64,000 nt of DNA from Pontimonas salivibrio (GCF_002950575.1 NZ_CP026923.1:434001-498000), one strand, 5' to 3'. Positions 1 to 8,448 are shown, counted from the first letter of the stretch. Made by a program: numbers and translations. The notes: generated by a model from the sequence alone, not told the origin.

Positions 1-363
1 TCAGCCGTGGTGATCTACGGGGCCTTGACCACAGTGCCCCACGAAGTAATGGAGGCGGCCAAGATCGATGGCGCCAACAGTTGGCAGACATTTATCTCGG
101 TGGTCCTTCCGATTATGCACCCCATTCTTTTCGCTTTAGGACTAGTCGGCTCCCTCTGGTCCTTCAACGTCTTGGATTCCATTTATCTCATTACTGAAGG
201 TGGTCCGGCTGAGGCGACGACGACGATGCCTGTGTACGTCTACAACACAGCATTTGGAGCGTTCCGTTCGAGTGAGGCGGCGGCAGCAAGTGTCCTGACG
301 GTACTGATTCTCGTGATTGCAGCGCTGGCGTTTGTGCGCTTCGCGAGGCCAAAGGAGGACTGA
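1..363 (+). CDS. Sugar ABC transporter permease, MalF/UgpA type (3' part only)
   Basis: This is the C-terminal 120 residues of an inner-membrane permease; the reading frame is open to the window edge, so the start lies outside. The EAA-loop motif (EAAKIDGANSWQ, near residue 17 of the fragment) contacts the ATPase in binding-protein-dependent sugar importers. Two hydrophobic helices follow, the last ending in positively charged residues. The stop overlaps the next start by one base (TGATG), so the two permeases are translationally coupled and should form one heterodimer. The sugar is not readable from the sequence; the downstream nagA and sugar kinase suggest an amino sugar or related carbohydrate. 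Confidence 0.9.
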   Translation, partial: SAVVIYGALTTVPHEVMEAAKIDGANSWQTFISVVLPIMHPILFALGLVGSLWSFNVLDSIYLITEGGPAEATTTMPVYVYNTAFGAFRSSEAAAASVLTVLILVIAALAFVRFARPKED

Positions 364-1202
364 TGAAAACTTCTCCCTCACGGACATGGGCATCATCGCT
401 TCCGCGATGGTTCGCTATGGCAGGCCTGACGATTGTCGTTCTAGGGCCGCTGTACTGGGTCACCATGTCGGCATTCAAAAATCGCGAAGAGATTATCCGG
501 CGCGAGCCCACCCTTTTTCCTGAAACTCCAACGCTCGACAACTTTCGGCGCCTATTCACCGCAACTGACTATCCGACCTACCTTGCCAACAGTGCGAGCG
601 TCGCGGTAGCCACAATGGTTGTCACAATCATTGTGTCGATGGCCGCCGCCTACGCCTTGTACCGTCTGAGGGTTCCCGGTAGTGGGCGTTTGGCGGGAAT
701 CATTTTGTTGTCCTACATGATTCCCGGCACACTACTAATTGTCCCCCTATATGGAACACTTTTCCGCCTAGGTCTCATCGACACTCACCTTGGTTTGGTC
801 CTGGTGAATGTCGCATTCACCGCTCCCTTTTGCACCTGGTTGCTTAGAGGGTTCCTGCTCTCCATTCCTGACGACCTCGATGCGGCGGCAGCGTTGGATG
901 GTGCCGGTCCGATTCGCACGATGACACAAGTGGTCTTCCCTCTGCTCGCGCCCGGAGTGGCAACCGTTGCGGTCTTCTCTTTCGTGTACGCCTGGAAAGA
1001 GTTTGTCTTCGCCTCCCAGTTCGTGCTCTCAGACTCTTTGGACACGCTACCCATCGGGCTGAAGGCGATCATCGGCCAGTACACGGTCGACTGGGGGTTA
1101 GTCATGGCCGGTGCTGTGTTCACCCTCCTGCCCACAGTTCTCCTCTTTGCTGTAGTGGGCCGGTTCTTTGTGGGCGGCTTGATGAGTGGGGCAAATAAAT
1201 GA
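363..1202 (+). CDS. Carbohydrate ABC transporter permease, MalG/UgpE type
   Basis: This 279-residue protein has the usual length and six-helix profile of the second permease subunit of a carbohydrate importer. The EAA-like loop (DLDAAAALDGAG and following residues) lies near residues 171-195. The start overlaps the upstream permease stop, and its own stop overlaps the SIS-domain gene through ATGA. No ATPase gene is in view; many actinobacteria share one MsiK-type ATPase among several importers, so a missing local ATPase would not be unusual, but the upstream part of the operon is outside the window. Confidence 0.92.
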   Translation: MKTSPSRTWASSLPRWFAMAGLTIVVLGPLYWVTMSAFKNREEIIRREPTLFPETPTLDNFRRLFTATDYPTYLANSASVAVATMVVTIIVSMAAAYALYRLRVPGSGRLAGIILLSYMIPGTLLIVPLYGTLFRLGLIDTHLGLVLVNVAFTAPFCTWLLRGFLLSIPDDLDAAAALDGAGPIRTMTQVVFPLLAPGVATVAVFSFVYAWKEFVFASQFVLSDSLDTLPIGLKAIIGQYTVDWGLVMAGAVFTLLPTVLLFAVVGRFFVGGLMSGANK

Positions 1203-1945
1203 TGCTCGGTAATCGAAACTTCAGTGGTGAATACTTCGCAGAAATCGGCCGTCTACTCGACACCGTCATCAGCAGCGAATCTCACGCTGTAAATGAGGCC
1301 AGCGCGTCGGTTGCGAAGTGTTTTGCGAACCACGGACTGCTGTTCATTTTCGGAAGTGGGCACTCTCACATGTTTGCTGAAGAGGCCTTCTTCCGGGCAG
1401 GTGGCGCGACGAGAATTTGCCCGATTTTTAAACCTCCCTTCATGCTCCATGAAGGGGCATTGAAGTCGACCACGTTGGAGCGAGAGGCAGGCCACGCGGA
1501 GGAGATTCTGTCCGGCTACACAATCGATCCTCAAAAAGATGTCTTATTGGTGGTGTCGAACTCCGGCAAGAATGCTGTCCCGGTGGAAGTCGCGCAAACT
1601 GCTCAGCAAAGAGGAATTCACACCCTGGCCATCACGTCTCGCCAATACAGTGCACAGGCGGAGGATGGCGTTGTCACTTTGGCCGATGTGGCAGACATCG
1701 TGATTGATAATCACTGTCCCGCCGGGGATGCCCTGATGCATATTGCTGAGGGTGTGCCCGCAATTGGGCCGGGTTCGACGGTGGTGGGACTGACGATTTT
1801 GAATGCGGTTTTGGTGCAAGCCATGGGCCTGGTCAGCGAATCGGGGATCGCACCAGACATCTTCCGAAGTGCCGGGATGGACGGAGCAATTGAACACAAC
1901 CAGAAGCTAGTGAAACAGATTGAACAACGAGTGCCGCATTTGTGA
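1199..1945 (+). CDS. SIS-domain phosphosugar-binding protein (UPF0309-like)
   Basis: The 248-residue protein is a single SIS (sugar isomerase) domain. The phosphosugar-binding strands are visible as FGSGHSH near residue 51 and VVSNSGKN near residue 118. Length and motif layout match the UPF0309 group, whose members sit in sugar-import operons but whose reaction is poorly defined. It is coupled to the permease gene by an ATGA overlap. Its place between a transporter, a kinase, a TIM-barrel isomerase and nagA suggests isomerisation, binding or side-chain removal of an imported amino-sugar phosphate; that role is inference. Confidence 0.85.
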   Translation: MMLGNRNFSGEYFAEIGRLLDTVISSESHAVNEASASVAKCFANHGLLFIFGSGHSHMFAEEAFFRAGGATRICPIFKPPFMLHEGALKSTTLEREAGHAEEILSGYTIDPQKDVLLVVSNSGKNAVPVEVAQTAQQRGIHTLAITSRQYSAQAEDGVVTLADVADIVIDNHCPAGDALMHIAEGVPAIGPGSTVVGLTILNAVLVQAMGLVSESGIAPDIFRSAGMDGAIEHNQKLVKQIEQRVPHL

Positions 1946-2097
1946 GCAGTTTCAAGCCATTAGTGACGTTGAGGAAACGGGGGAATGAAGTGACGGGCGT
2001 AGCCGACGGTGTTGAGCTTGGTGTAACTGGGCCTCTCCCGTCCCAGCACGCCAAGTACGCCCCCTCCTTCTTGGCAACAAAGCAGCTCGGACGGTGA
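1942..2097 (+). CDS. Possible small ORF, 51 codons, unknown
   Basis: A GTG start overlaps the SIS-domain stop (GTGA) and opens a 51-codon frame that ends six bases before the kinase start. It fills nearly the whole gap between two operon genes. The peptide has a basic N-terminal third and no cysteine, transmembrane segment or motif I recognise. It may be a real small protein, the vestige of a longer gene, or chance. The tight coupling at both ends is the only support. Confidence 0.25.
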   Translation: MSSFKPLVTLRKRGNEVTGVADGVELGVTGPLPSQHAKYAPSFLATKQLGR

Positions 2098-2103
2098 CGC
2101 GGT

Positions 2104-3558
2104 ATGGAGGTGAGAGAAATTAACGGACAGTTCGTGCTCGGTCTAGATATCGGAACCACCACGCTGAAAGGTTTGCTGTGGGAGCCTCGTGAAGGGACGA
2201 TTGCCCGTGTTGTGAGCCGAGAGCATCGCTCACTCGTCAATGGTGACGCGCATGAGCAGGATCCAGCCGGGTGGGAAATTGCTCTCCATTCCCTCCTGTC
2301 GGACCTGTTTGAACTTGTCGACCCAGCGTCGATCACAGCTATCGGCCTCTCAGGCCAGATGCACACACTGCTATTGGTCGATGAGCAAGGCACACCGGTG
2401 CGGCCAGCGATTACCTGGGCAGACCGCCGGGCATCGAGCCAGGCTGAAGTTTTGGCTCGGGAGCCGCTCTTCCAGGCCAGGGGACTCAATCAGGTAGTCG
2501 AGGCGTTTACCGCACCAAGGCTTGCCTGGCTAGTTGACAACGAACCATCAACGGTTCAGCGTGCCGCAACCTGGCTGGGTGCTAAGGACTATCTGAGGTA
2601 CCTGCTTACTGGTGACGTCGCCACGGATCCGTCAGATGCTATGGGCACCCTGTTGTGGGACCCGTCCACCAGAAAATGGGACGATGACCTCTTTGCATTA
2701 TGTGGAGCGACTTCGACGCTTGGGCCGCCGATCGACGACTCTGTGGCGGAGCGCGGTGGTGTATCGCGGCAGGCAGCTGAGAAAACCGGCCTCATCGAGG
2801 GAACGCCGGTGTTTTGTGGTGCGGGAGATGTCTCTGCAGCCGTTGTCGGTGCCGGGGTAACCGATAGTCAGACGGTCTGCCTCAACGCGGGAACCGCCGC
2901 TCAAGCAATGCGATTGACTCAGGTCCAACGCCATCCGAATGGTTTTCTTTTCCACCCGGCAGTGGGAGAAGGGATGCTCGCGATGTCCTCCTCCTACGCC
3001 GCTGGTGCAAGTGCGGCGTGGGCCCAAAATACTTTTGGCTTCTCGCCGACTATTTGGGACATTGCGGAGGGCGGGACAAGTTCGTCTGCGGGGTTGACCT
3101 ACCTTCCGTACATGATGGGGTCTGCCGCGCCGTCAAAGAACGACGCGGTGCGAGCGGGTTTCTTGGGCCAAAACCCAAGCCACTCCGCCGAAAATTTTGC
3201 TGCCGCCGTCCTAGAGGGCGTCGCATTTTCGTGCGCGGACAGTGTTGATCAGGTGTCTGCTCTCGGTGCTCAACCGGAGAACCTCATCCTCGTCGGGGGA
3301 GTGAGCAGGTCGCGTCGTTGGCGTGATTTGCTGGCGAACACACTCGATATTTCCGTCTACCACCTGCCCGAGGGTGGCTCAGCGCTCGGGGCTGCTGTGT
3401 TGGCTGCCGTGGGCTCCGAGGCCCTCGACGTCGGGGACGTGTCGGGCAGGGTCCTCCAATCCGCCAATCGGGTGACGCCAACATCTGAAGAAGGCAGGGA
3501 CAGGCAAGCGCGCCGACGCTTCCAACACTTCTCGTCTCTTCTAATTAATGGGTCCTGA
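2104..3558 (+). CDS. FGGY-family carbohydrate kinase, xylulokinase-like
   Basis: The 484-residue protein has the two-lobed FGGY kinase layout. The first phosphate loop is GLDIGTTTLKG (residues 13-23), LSGQMH lies at 82-87, the expected catalytic Asp is D242 in CGAGDVSAAV, and a glycine-rich GGVSRSRRWR motif near residue 398 belongs to the ATP site. It would phosphorylate a ketose or polyol in the cytoplasm with ATP. It is closest in pattern to xylulokinases, but FGGY substrates cannot be read from motifs alone. The gene sits in a sugar uptake and catabolism cluster, which supports a role on the imported substrate. Confidence 0.88.
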   Translation: MEVREINGQFVLGLDIGTTTLKGLLWEPREGTIARVVSREHRSLVNGDAHEQDPAGWEIALHSLLSDLFELVDPASITAIGLSGQMHTLLLVDEQGTPVRPAITWADRRASSQAEVLAREPLFQARGLNQVVEAFTAPRLAWLVDNEPSTVQRAATWLGAKDYLRYLLTGDVATDPSDAMGTLLWDPSTRKWDDDLFALCGATSTLGPPIDDSVAERGGVSRQAAEKTGLIEGTPVFCGAGDVSAAVVGAGVTDSQTVCLNAGTAAQAMRLTQVQRHPNGFLFHPAVGEGMLAMSSSYAAGASAAWAQNTFGFSPTIWDIAEGGTSSSAGLTYLPYMMGSAAPSKNDAVRAGFLGQNPSHSAENFAAAVLEGVAFSCADSVDQVSALGAQPENLILVGGVSRSRRWRDLLANTLDISVYHLPEGGSALGAAVLAAVGSEALDVGDVSGRVLQSANRVTPTSEEGRDRQARRRFQHFSSLLINGS

Positions 3559-3617
3559 TCCGGTGTCGCCACCATTTGATGTTCCAACAAAAACCATCAA
3601 CAGAGAAGGAGAAGACG

Positions 3618-4535
3618 GTGAAACTGTCAAATGAAATATGGCCGAACAACCCCTACGGAGAAATGGGCGTCACAGGCGTTCCCATCAACAGTTGGGGTGA
3701 TAAGCCAATCGAGTGGTGTGTCGACCGCTCGAAGGAATACGGATATAGCGCAGTAGATTTCTTCTTTACCCGATTTCTGGAGTTTGACGAGAAGGAGTAC
3801 GTCAGGCTTTCCCGGGAGCTCAAAGGCTACGTCGCCGACAAGGAGATGGAGATCGCCTCGGTAGGAGCCCACTTCCTGACGTTGACCCCTCAACATTGGC
3901 GTCGGCGGGAGCAGATCGAGGCCATGAAGAAGGCGATTGATTTCAGCGCTGACATTGGTGCTCGCACCGTTGTGGCCTATATCGCTGGTTACTACCTGCC
4001 TCAGACCTACATGTTGATGTCTCGCAAAGAAGCGATGCAAATCATGGTCGATATGGTCAAGGAGTGTGCCGAGTATGCGGGCGAGCGAGGGTTGACCTTT
4101 AGCATCGAGCCCCACCAGGAGACCTTTATTAACCTTCCTGCGGTGACGCTGGAAGTTATTGAGCGTGTCGGCCTAGACAACGTCCGAGTCACCGTTGATT
4201 TTGGTGGCATGGAGCTTGGAATCCGACCCCATATGGAAATTGAGGAAGCGTTCCGCCAATTCGCGCCCTATCTCGACCACGTGCACGCGAAGGACATTAC
4301 GGGCGTGATCGGTAATTGGAACATGTGTTGGTTCGGCGGTGGCCTGGTGAACTTCGCGAGGTACGCCGAAGCGCTTCGAGCCATTGATTATGACGGGTAC
4401 GTCTGTGTTGAGTGGGAAGGGTGGTTCAAAGGAGGACCGGGAGGTGTTGGTGACATGGACATGCCTGGATTGGCAGACATGGACCGTGCCTCGCTGGAAG
4501 CCTACGAATTCCTCGCCCCCCATTTCGAGGATTAA
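3618..4535 (+). CDS. TIM-barrel sugar phosphate isomerase/epimerase family protein
   Basis: The protein belongs to the AP-endonuclease-2/xylose-isomerase-like TIM-barrel family. Likely metal ligands are E164 (SIEPH), D194 (VDFGG), H223 (HVHAKD) and E265 (VEWEG), one per barrel strand as in this family. I chose GTG 3618, giving 305 residues, because AAGGAG lies about eight bases upstream; an in-frame ATG at 3576 would add 14 residues but has no clear ribosome site. It probably isomerises or epimerises a sugar or sugar acid that the neighbouring kinase or deacetylase handles. The exact substrate is unknown. Confidence 0.85.
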   Translation: MKLSNEIWPNNPYGEMGVTGVPINSWGDKPIEWCVDRSKEYGYSAVDFFFTRFLEFDEKEYVRLSRELKGYVADKEMEIASVGAHFLTLTPQHWRRREQIEAMKKAIDFSADIGARTVVAYIAGYYLPQTYMLMSRKEAMQIMVDMVKECAEYAGERGLTFSIEPHQETFINLPAVTLEVIERVGLDNVRVTVDFGGMELGIRPHMEIEEAFRQFAPYLDHVHAKDITGVIGNWNMCWFGGGLVNFARYAEALRAIDYDGYVCVEWEGWFKGGPGGVGDMDMPGLADMDRASLEAYEFLAPHFED

Positions 4536-4549
4536 GGCTCGGACCCGAC

Positions 4550-4570
4550 GGGCTCCCTAAACGGGAGCCC
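4550..4570 (+). terminator. Hairpin after the sugar operon
   Basis: A perfect 8-bp stem (GGGCTCCC / GGGAGCCC) with a five-base loop starts 14 bases after the isomerase stop. No T-run follows, which is common in high-GC actinobacteria. It probably ends the transporter-kinase-isomerase transcript. Confidence 0.6.
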
Positions 4571-5006
4571 CACATACTGTGGGGAAAGGTCGGTTGCGTT
4601 TTCACTGCGGCGCGCAGCCGGCCTTCCCCCACGCCACGGTGTCTGATTTTGCATTTGGTTCAGGAGTCTCCCGTGCGAGCTGTCCGACCCGCCGTTCACC
4701 AAGGAGACAGCCGGTTTTGTGGGGAAGTTAATCTGAATAATGATGAAGGCCAACCGGTGAGAAGTTTTCGGCCACGGTATCTCTCAGTGCTATTCACACG
4801 ACAAGAGAGACTTTGTATGAGAGTAGGCGGGCATCGATGAGGGTCGTTGTGGTGGACTCAAAACTTCAGCGGTCTTGCTCCACCAGTGAGCTTGTTGCTA
4901 CAACTGGCGCACTCAAAGAACTTGGGGGAAGGGTCTGCCGTATGGGCGTTTCAGGAAACTGGAGGCACGCCGGGCCTGCTTTTGTGTATCGGTCGAGGGT
5001 GTTCGT
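4571..5006. other. Unassigned 436-base stretch before nagA
   Basis: I see no convincing gene here. A forward frame from ATG 4837 runs to 5034 and overlaps the nagA start; it begins MRVVVVDS but then loses any family resemblance. The stretch may hold the nagA promoter, or the remains of a sugar-metabolism gene between the isomerase and nagA. Confidence 0.4.
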
Positions 5007-6122
5007 GTGGCCATTGAATACGCTGGTTGTGTGACGGACGTGTGGAGTGTTGACAGGCCTGGCGAAAACGGTTTGCTGTGGGGAGACACTCTCATTAGGG
5101 GAAGCGGGGGCTTCACCCCAGCTGCCGGCCAGAAGAGTATCCAAGGGGCCTTTGTGTCCCCTTTGCTGGCCGACACCCACACCCATGGCAGGGGCGGCAT
5201 GGCCGTCCTGCCCGACAGCGAGCAGTTAGAGCAGTTGCTGGAAGGTTACCTCGCCTGTGGTGTAGGCGCGGTGCAACTGAGTACCGTGACGCTCAATGAA
5301 AACGACCTTCGGGGCACATTGAACGCGGCGCGCATGGTCCGGGCCGCCCGCACTGAACTTCTGGGCCTACACCTTGAAGGACCTTTCCTTTCGGCGGTAA
5401 AACACGGTGCCCATGATCGGGACCTTCTGAGATTTGGAACCCTTGAACAGGTCAAGCTTCTCGTTGGCGACTATCTGGATGTGGTGACATCAATCACCCT
5501 TGATCCTCGATCGGTTGACGAGGGGGTGATCGGTTGGCTTGTTTCTCAGGGCGTCACAGTTGCACTCGGCCACACAGAGGCCAATTACGCCGAAATGGTT
5601 GCGGCTTTTGAAGAAGGGGCGACAGTCCTCACCCACGCATTCAATGCAATGAACCAGATTGCTGCTCGCGAGCCCGGCCCGGTACTTGCCGCCATCGATT
5701 GTGGTGCCTGGATTGAAGTTATTGCAGATGGTCACCACGTACACCCGAGCCTCGTGAGGTTACTTTTCGACCGCGCACCTGCACGGGTCGTATTGGTCTC
5801 GGATAGCATGCCTGCTGCCGGCCTAGGTGATGGGGCTGCGCGTCTGGGCGGGATTGCGGTCACAGTTCAAGACAACGTCGCACGGACGGTTGGGGGAGCA
5901 CTCGCGGGGTCCACTCTGACACTCAGTGATTCGGTCTCCAACGTGGCCAGCTGGGGAGTTGACTCGACTCTCGCGATCAACGCCGCAACGGTGAACCCCC
6001 ACCACGCCTATGGCCTCAACGCTCCAAGCCTAAATCCAGGGGCACCGGCCAATTTGTTGGTCTGGTCGACAGACATGGAACTGACCCATATTCTTCGTGA
6101 CGGCCGTGTGAGCGCACTTTGA
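5007..6122 (+). CDS. nagA: N-acetylglucosamine-6-phosphate deacetylase
   Basis: NagA removes the acetyl group from GlcNAc-6-phosphate to give glucosamine-6-phosphate, feeding amino sugars to glycolysis or wall synthesis. The 371-residue protein shows the amidohydrolase set: HTHG (H58, H60), HLEGPFLS (E124), LGHTEAN (H189), THAFNAM (H210), DGHHVHP (241-247) and the catalytic Asp in VSDSMPAAG (D266). The GTG start has no strong ribosome site, and the first 50 residues are less typical than the rest, so the N-terminus is uncertain. It is separated from the transporter operon by a hairpin and may have its own promoter. No nagB is visible nearby. Confidence 0.93.
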   Translation: MAIEYAGCVTDVWSVDRPGENGLLWGDTLIRGSGGFTPAAGQKSIQGAFVSPLLADTHTHGRGGMAVLPDSEQLEQLLEGYLACGVGAVQLSTVTLNENDLRGTLNAARMVRAARTELLGLHLEGPFLSAVKHGAHDRDLLRFGTLEQVKLLVGDYLDVVTSITLDPRSVDEGVIGWLVSQGVTVALGHTEANYAEMVAAFEEGATVLTHAFNAMNQIAAREPGPVLAAIDCGAWIEVIADGHHVHPSLVRLLFDRAPARVVLVSDSMPAAGLGDGAARLGGIAVTVQDNVARTVGGALAGSTLTLSDSVSNVASWGVDSTLAINAATVNPHHAYGLNAPSLNPGAPANLLVWSTDMELTHILRDGRVSAL

Positions 6123-6310
6123 CGCTGTAGTCCCCCAGCAGCCGGCGTGTGCTGAATGCCGCACGCCTCCTACGAGCCTTGATTCTCCAGTTAATTCCTC
6201 GCGTGTGAACATCTAACAAGCTGGCCACGCTTTGTAAGTACTGAGCCGTTAATATTTTTCGCATATTCGTGTAATCTGAATTACATTCTTCTTAGATAAG
6301 GATGTTTGCT

Positions 6311-7435
6311 GTGTTGAAAAAGCTTTCCGCCATCATTGTGAGCGCTGTGGCGCTCGTCATTGCGCCCTCTATCGCCTGGGCGGCGGGCACTGTTGTGGGC
6401 GAAGCCAGTTGGCCGGGGTTTGATACTAATTTCGTGGACGGCGCGGAGGGGGTGCCGAATGCGGAACCCATCACTTTGGGAGCCGACCTCACCGGCGACG
6501 CAACAGATTTTGAGTGGTTCTATGTGCAGTTTCCGGGCATCTTTGTCCTGGGCGGAAATCCCGACAACGACGTGAGTGAGACAGGTCTCACACTCGATGC
6601 TTCGGGTGACTGTAAGAACGGTGGAGGAGAACTGCTCTTCAGCGTGACATCAAACCTCGCCGATGATGTATTCGATGGGCGAGAGTGCTCAATTTATAGT
6701 TACAACGACCCGAACGTAGCGCTATCCGGGGATGATGGTGTCGGCTTCGGGTTTGGGTTCGGCGACGGAGTGATTCCTGGAGTAACTGAGGTCTCAATAG
6801 CCGTGCCAACCGGTCGTGTGTAACAGATTGATGCACGCACAGCCCTCAATTATTGGGAAATTGATACTGCGAGCCTGCTTCCTCTCAGCTTCCTCACCCC
6901 AGCTCTTTCTGAGGAAGAAGATTCTGGGGGCTCGGACATTGAGACCCGATCAGACAATTCCGACATCAACGTGACGCCGGGGATTCACCTCAATCTTTTG
7001 GCCGGAGTTGGCGATTCAGCAACCGGGGCGCAAGTAGAAATTGCTGGGGTGAAGCTCCGGACGGGATCTGGATACACGCTGACTTTGCGTTCGAATCCGA
7101 TGGTCCTCGCGGATGATGTGGTGGGTAGTTCTGCCGCGATGGAAGAAATCGTGTTTCTTCCGGCGGGACTCTCACCGGGCGCGCACTCGCTGACCTTGAC
7201 GGCGCAGACCGAAGACGGAACCAACCTCACCTTGGTGCAGCGCTTTAGCGTGGGTGCTGATGGAAGATTCGCGTCAGTTGATTCACCAGTGGGAGGTGTC
7301 GTTGCTGTCACCGGGGAGACATTGGCGAGGACCGGTGCGCCGGAAAGCGCAGTCCTGATGGGGCTGACTTAGGCGGCTGCGTTACTCCTGATTGGTGTTG
7401 CCCTGCTTCGGGTCCGCCGGACCAGGGTCGACTAA
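6311..7435 (+). pseudogene. Secreted LAxTG-type surface protein interrupted by two in-frame stops
   Basis: One reading frame runs from GTG 6311 (AAGG about ten bases upstream) to TAA 7433 but holds TAA at 6821-6823 and TAG at 7370-7372, with no frameshift. Read through, it encodes a signal peptide (LKKL followed by a hydrophobic core and AWA cleavage site), an acidic glycine-rich extracellular part, an acidic linker, a beta-rich Ig-like part with LSPGAHSLTL, then LARTG (bases 7322-7336), a hydrophobic helix and a final RVRRTRVD. This is a complete actinobacterial LAxTG sortase signal, with the second stop inside the anchor helix. The parts at 6311-6823 and 6971-7372 could be called separately as two proteins. 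A recent pseudogene is the simplest reading; stop-codon readthrough or base-call error remain possible. Confidence 0.75.
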
Positions 7436-7708
7436 GCCGGAAATCAATCTCCAAGGCGGGGACGCACGCGGCGCTTACGGCCGAAGGGTGTGCCCTTGAG
7501 TACTTCAGTGGTCTTCATTTTTGGCTGACACCGCTGGGCATCAGCCGGTTTGGCCCGTGCATCCTGACACTTTTCGGGCCCTTCCCGTTCGGGTGAACAG
7601 CGCGCCTTAGGGACGTGGCTCCTCGCCGGTTGTTGCCCTCATGCGTGTGGCTGGGCTAACGGATGTGAGGCGGAGACGAGTGGAGTGGGGGATAACTCGT
7701 GCAACAAT
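7436..7708. other. Stretch without a recognised gene before the toxin-antitoxin pair
   Basis: No coding frame is convincing here. A weak inverted repeat (GGCTGA / TCAGCC, around 7524-7547) could end transcription of the surface-protein locus. The 3' part should contain the higBA promoter. Confidence 0.4.
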
Positions 7709-7725
7709 GTAACGTGGCGCGTTAC
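7709..7725. promoter_or_regulatory. Candidate HigA operator upstream of the toxin gene
   Basis: A perfect inverted repeat, GTAACG-5 bases-CGTTAC, ends nine bases before the proposed toxin start. HigBA-type operons are autorepressed by the antitoxin on short palindromes overlapping the promoter, so this is a plausible operator. The assignment rests on position and symmetry only. Confidence 0.5.
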
Positions 7726-7734
7726 GTTTTGCGC

Positions 7735-8016
7735 GTGATTTGCTCTTTTGGGACTGCCGCGACAGAAAAGGTGTTTTATGGTCAATGCCCATCACGATGG
7801 CATCCGAGGCTTTGTCTCGCTGCGTTGCGCCGGCTGACGGTGTTGGAGGCAGCCCATGCCCTGTCCGATCTCCACGCCACGAGAGGGCTCGCTCTTGAGA
7901 AACTGCGAGGGAATCACTTGGGCATGTGGAGTATTCGGATAAACAGACAGTGGCGCATTATTTTTTGTTGGGGTCCTGACGGGCCCGAGGAGGTTGAAAT
8001 CATTGACTATCACTGA
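7735..8016 (+). CDS. higB: HigB/RelE-type toxin of a type II toxin-antitoxin pair
   Basis: From GTG 7735 the product is 93 residues, the normal HigB length, beginning with the family pattern hydrophobic-x-SF. The C-terminal half is typical: LEKLRGNHLGMWSIRIN, then WRIIFCW and a final VEIIDYH. HigB toxins are ribosome-dependent mRNA endonucleases. An in-frame start at 7699 would add 12 residues and cover the palindrome, so it is less likely. The middle (GQCPSRWHPRLC) has an unusual pair of cysteines. The gene lies just upstream of, and overlaps, the antitoxin gene. Confidence 0.85.
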   Translation: MICSFGTAATEKVFYGQCPSRWHPRLCLAALRRLTVLEAAHALSDLHATRGLALEKLRGNHLGMWSIRINRQWRIIFCWGPDGPEEVEIIDYH

Positions 8017-8341
8017 CAGTTCTCGGACGCTGATTCCTCGAAACCGCCAGCAGCCGATGGCTGCCGCAGCTGCGCCTGGAGACATCTTGTTGAAAGATTT
8101 CCTGCGCCCGGCCCGAATCACTCAACGTGGCCTTGCCCGCGCAATAGATGTGCCCCCCATTCGCATCAGTGAAATCATTCGTGGCAAGCGAGCGATCAGC
8201 GCGGATACCGCGCTGCGCTTGGCGGCTTTTTTCTCCACCACTCCCCAGTTCTGGCTTAGCCTGCAAACCAATTGGGAGTTGTCTCGCACGGCCCGCGCCC
8301 ACAGCGAGACGTACGCTCGCATTCAGCCTCACCAGGGGTGA
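8003..8341 (+). CDS. higA: HigA-type antitoxin, XRE-family helix-turn-helix
   Basis: The product has a helix-turn-helix of the HigA/VapI kind: TQRGLARAIDVPPIRISEII, then GKRAISADTALRLAAFF and TPQFWLSLQ, all family hallmarks. I place the start at TTG 8003 because GAGGAGG sits nine bases upstream, inside the toxin gene; this overlaps the toxin stop by 14 bases and gives 112 residues. ATG 8057 would match the usual HigA N-terminus but lacks a ribosome site. The protein should neutralise HigB and repress the operon through the palindrome at 7709-7725. Confidence 0.85.
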   Translation: MTITDSSRTLIPRNRQQPMAAAAAPGDILLKDFLRPARITQRGLARAIDVPPIRISEIIRGKRAISADTALRLAAFFSTTPQFWLSLQTNWELSRTARAHSETYARIQPHQG

Positions 8342-8378
8342 GCGCCGAGGGTGTCACACATGAAGCGTGTGGTGTGAG

Positions 8379-8403
8379 AGCGGTCGACCGCTGAGCCCTT
8401 TTC
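8379..8403 (+). terminator. Possible terminator after higBA
   Basis: A self-complementary AGCGGTCGACCGCT (8379-8392; five-base stem with a TCGA loop if folded) is followed a few bases later by TTTT and a pyrimidine run. It is 37 bases past the antitoxin stop. The stem is short, so terminator strength is doubtful. Confidence 0.4.
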
Positions 8404-8448
8404 TCTCTCATTCTTCATCCCCTTCCTCCCTTTCTCCCTCTTTTTCTT
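8396..8448 (+). other. 53-base near-pure pyrimidine tract
   Basis: The + strand has about 53 bases of C and T with only two purines, between the higBA end and the FAS1 lipoprotein promoter region. Such mirror-poor polypyrimidine runs are uncommon in this window. It could bend DNA, form a triplex, or provide a C-rich Rho loading site on the higBA transcript. Confidence 0.6.

Noticed and set aside
4837-5034. Forward ORF starting MRVVVVDS before nagA, considered as a nagB or ROK-kinase remnant
   Set aside because: No family motif could be followed beyond the first residues in any frame, and it overlaps the nagA start.
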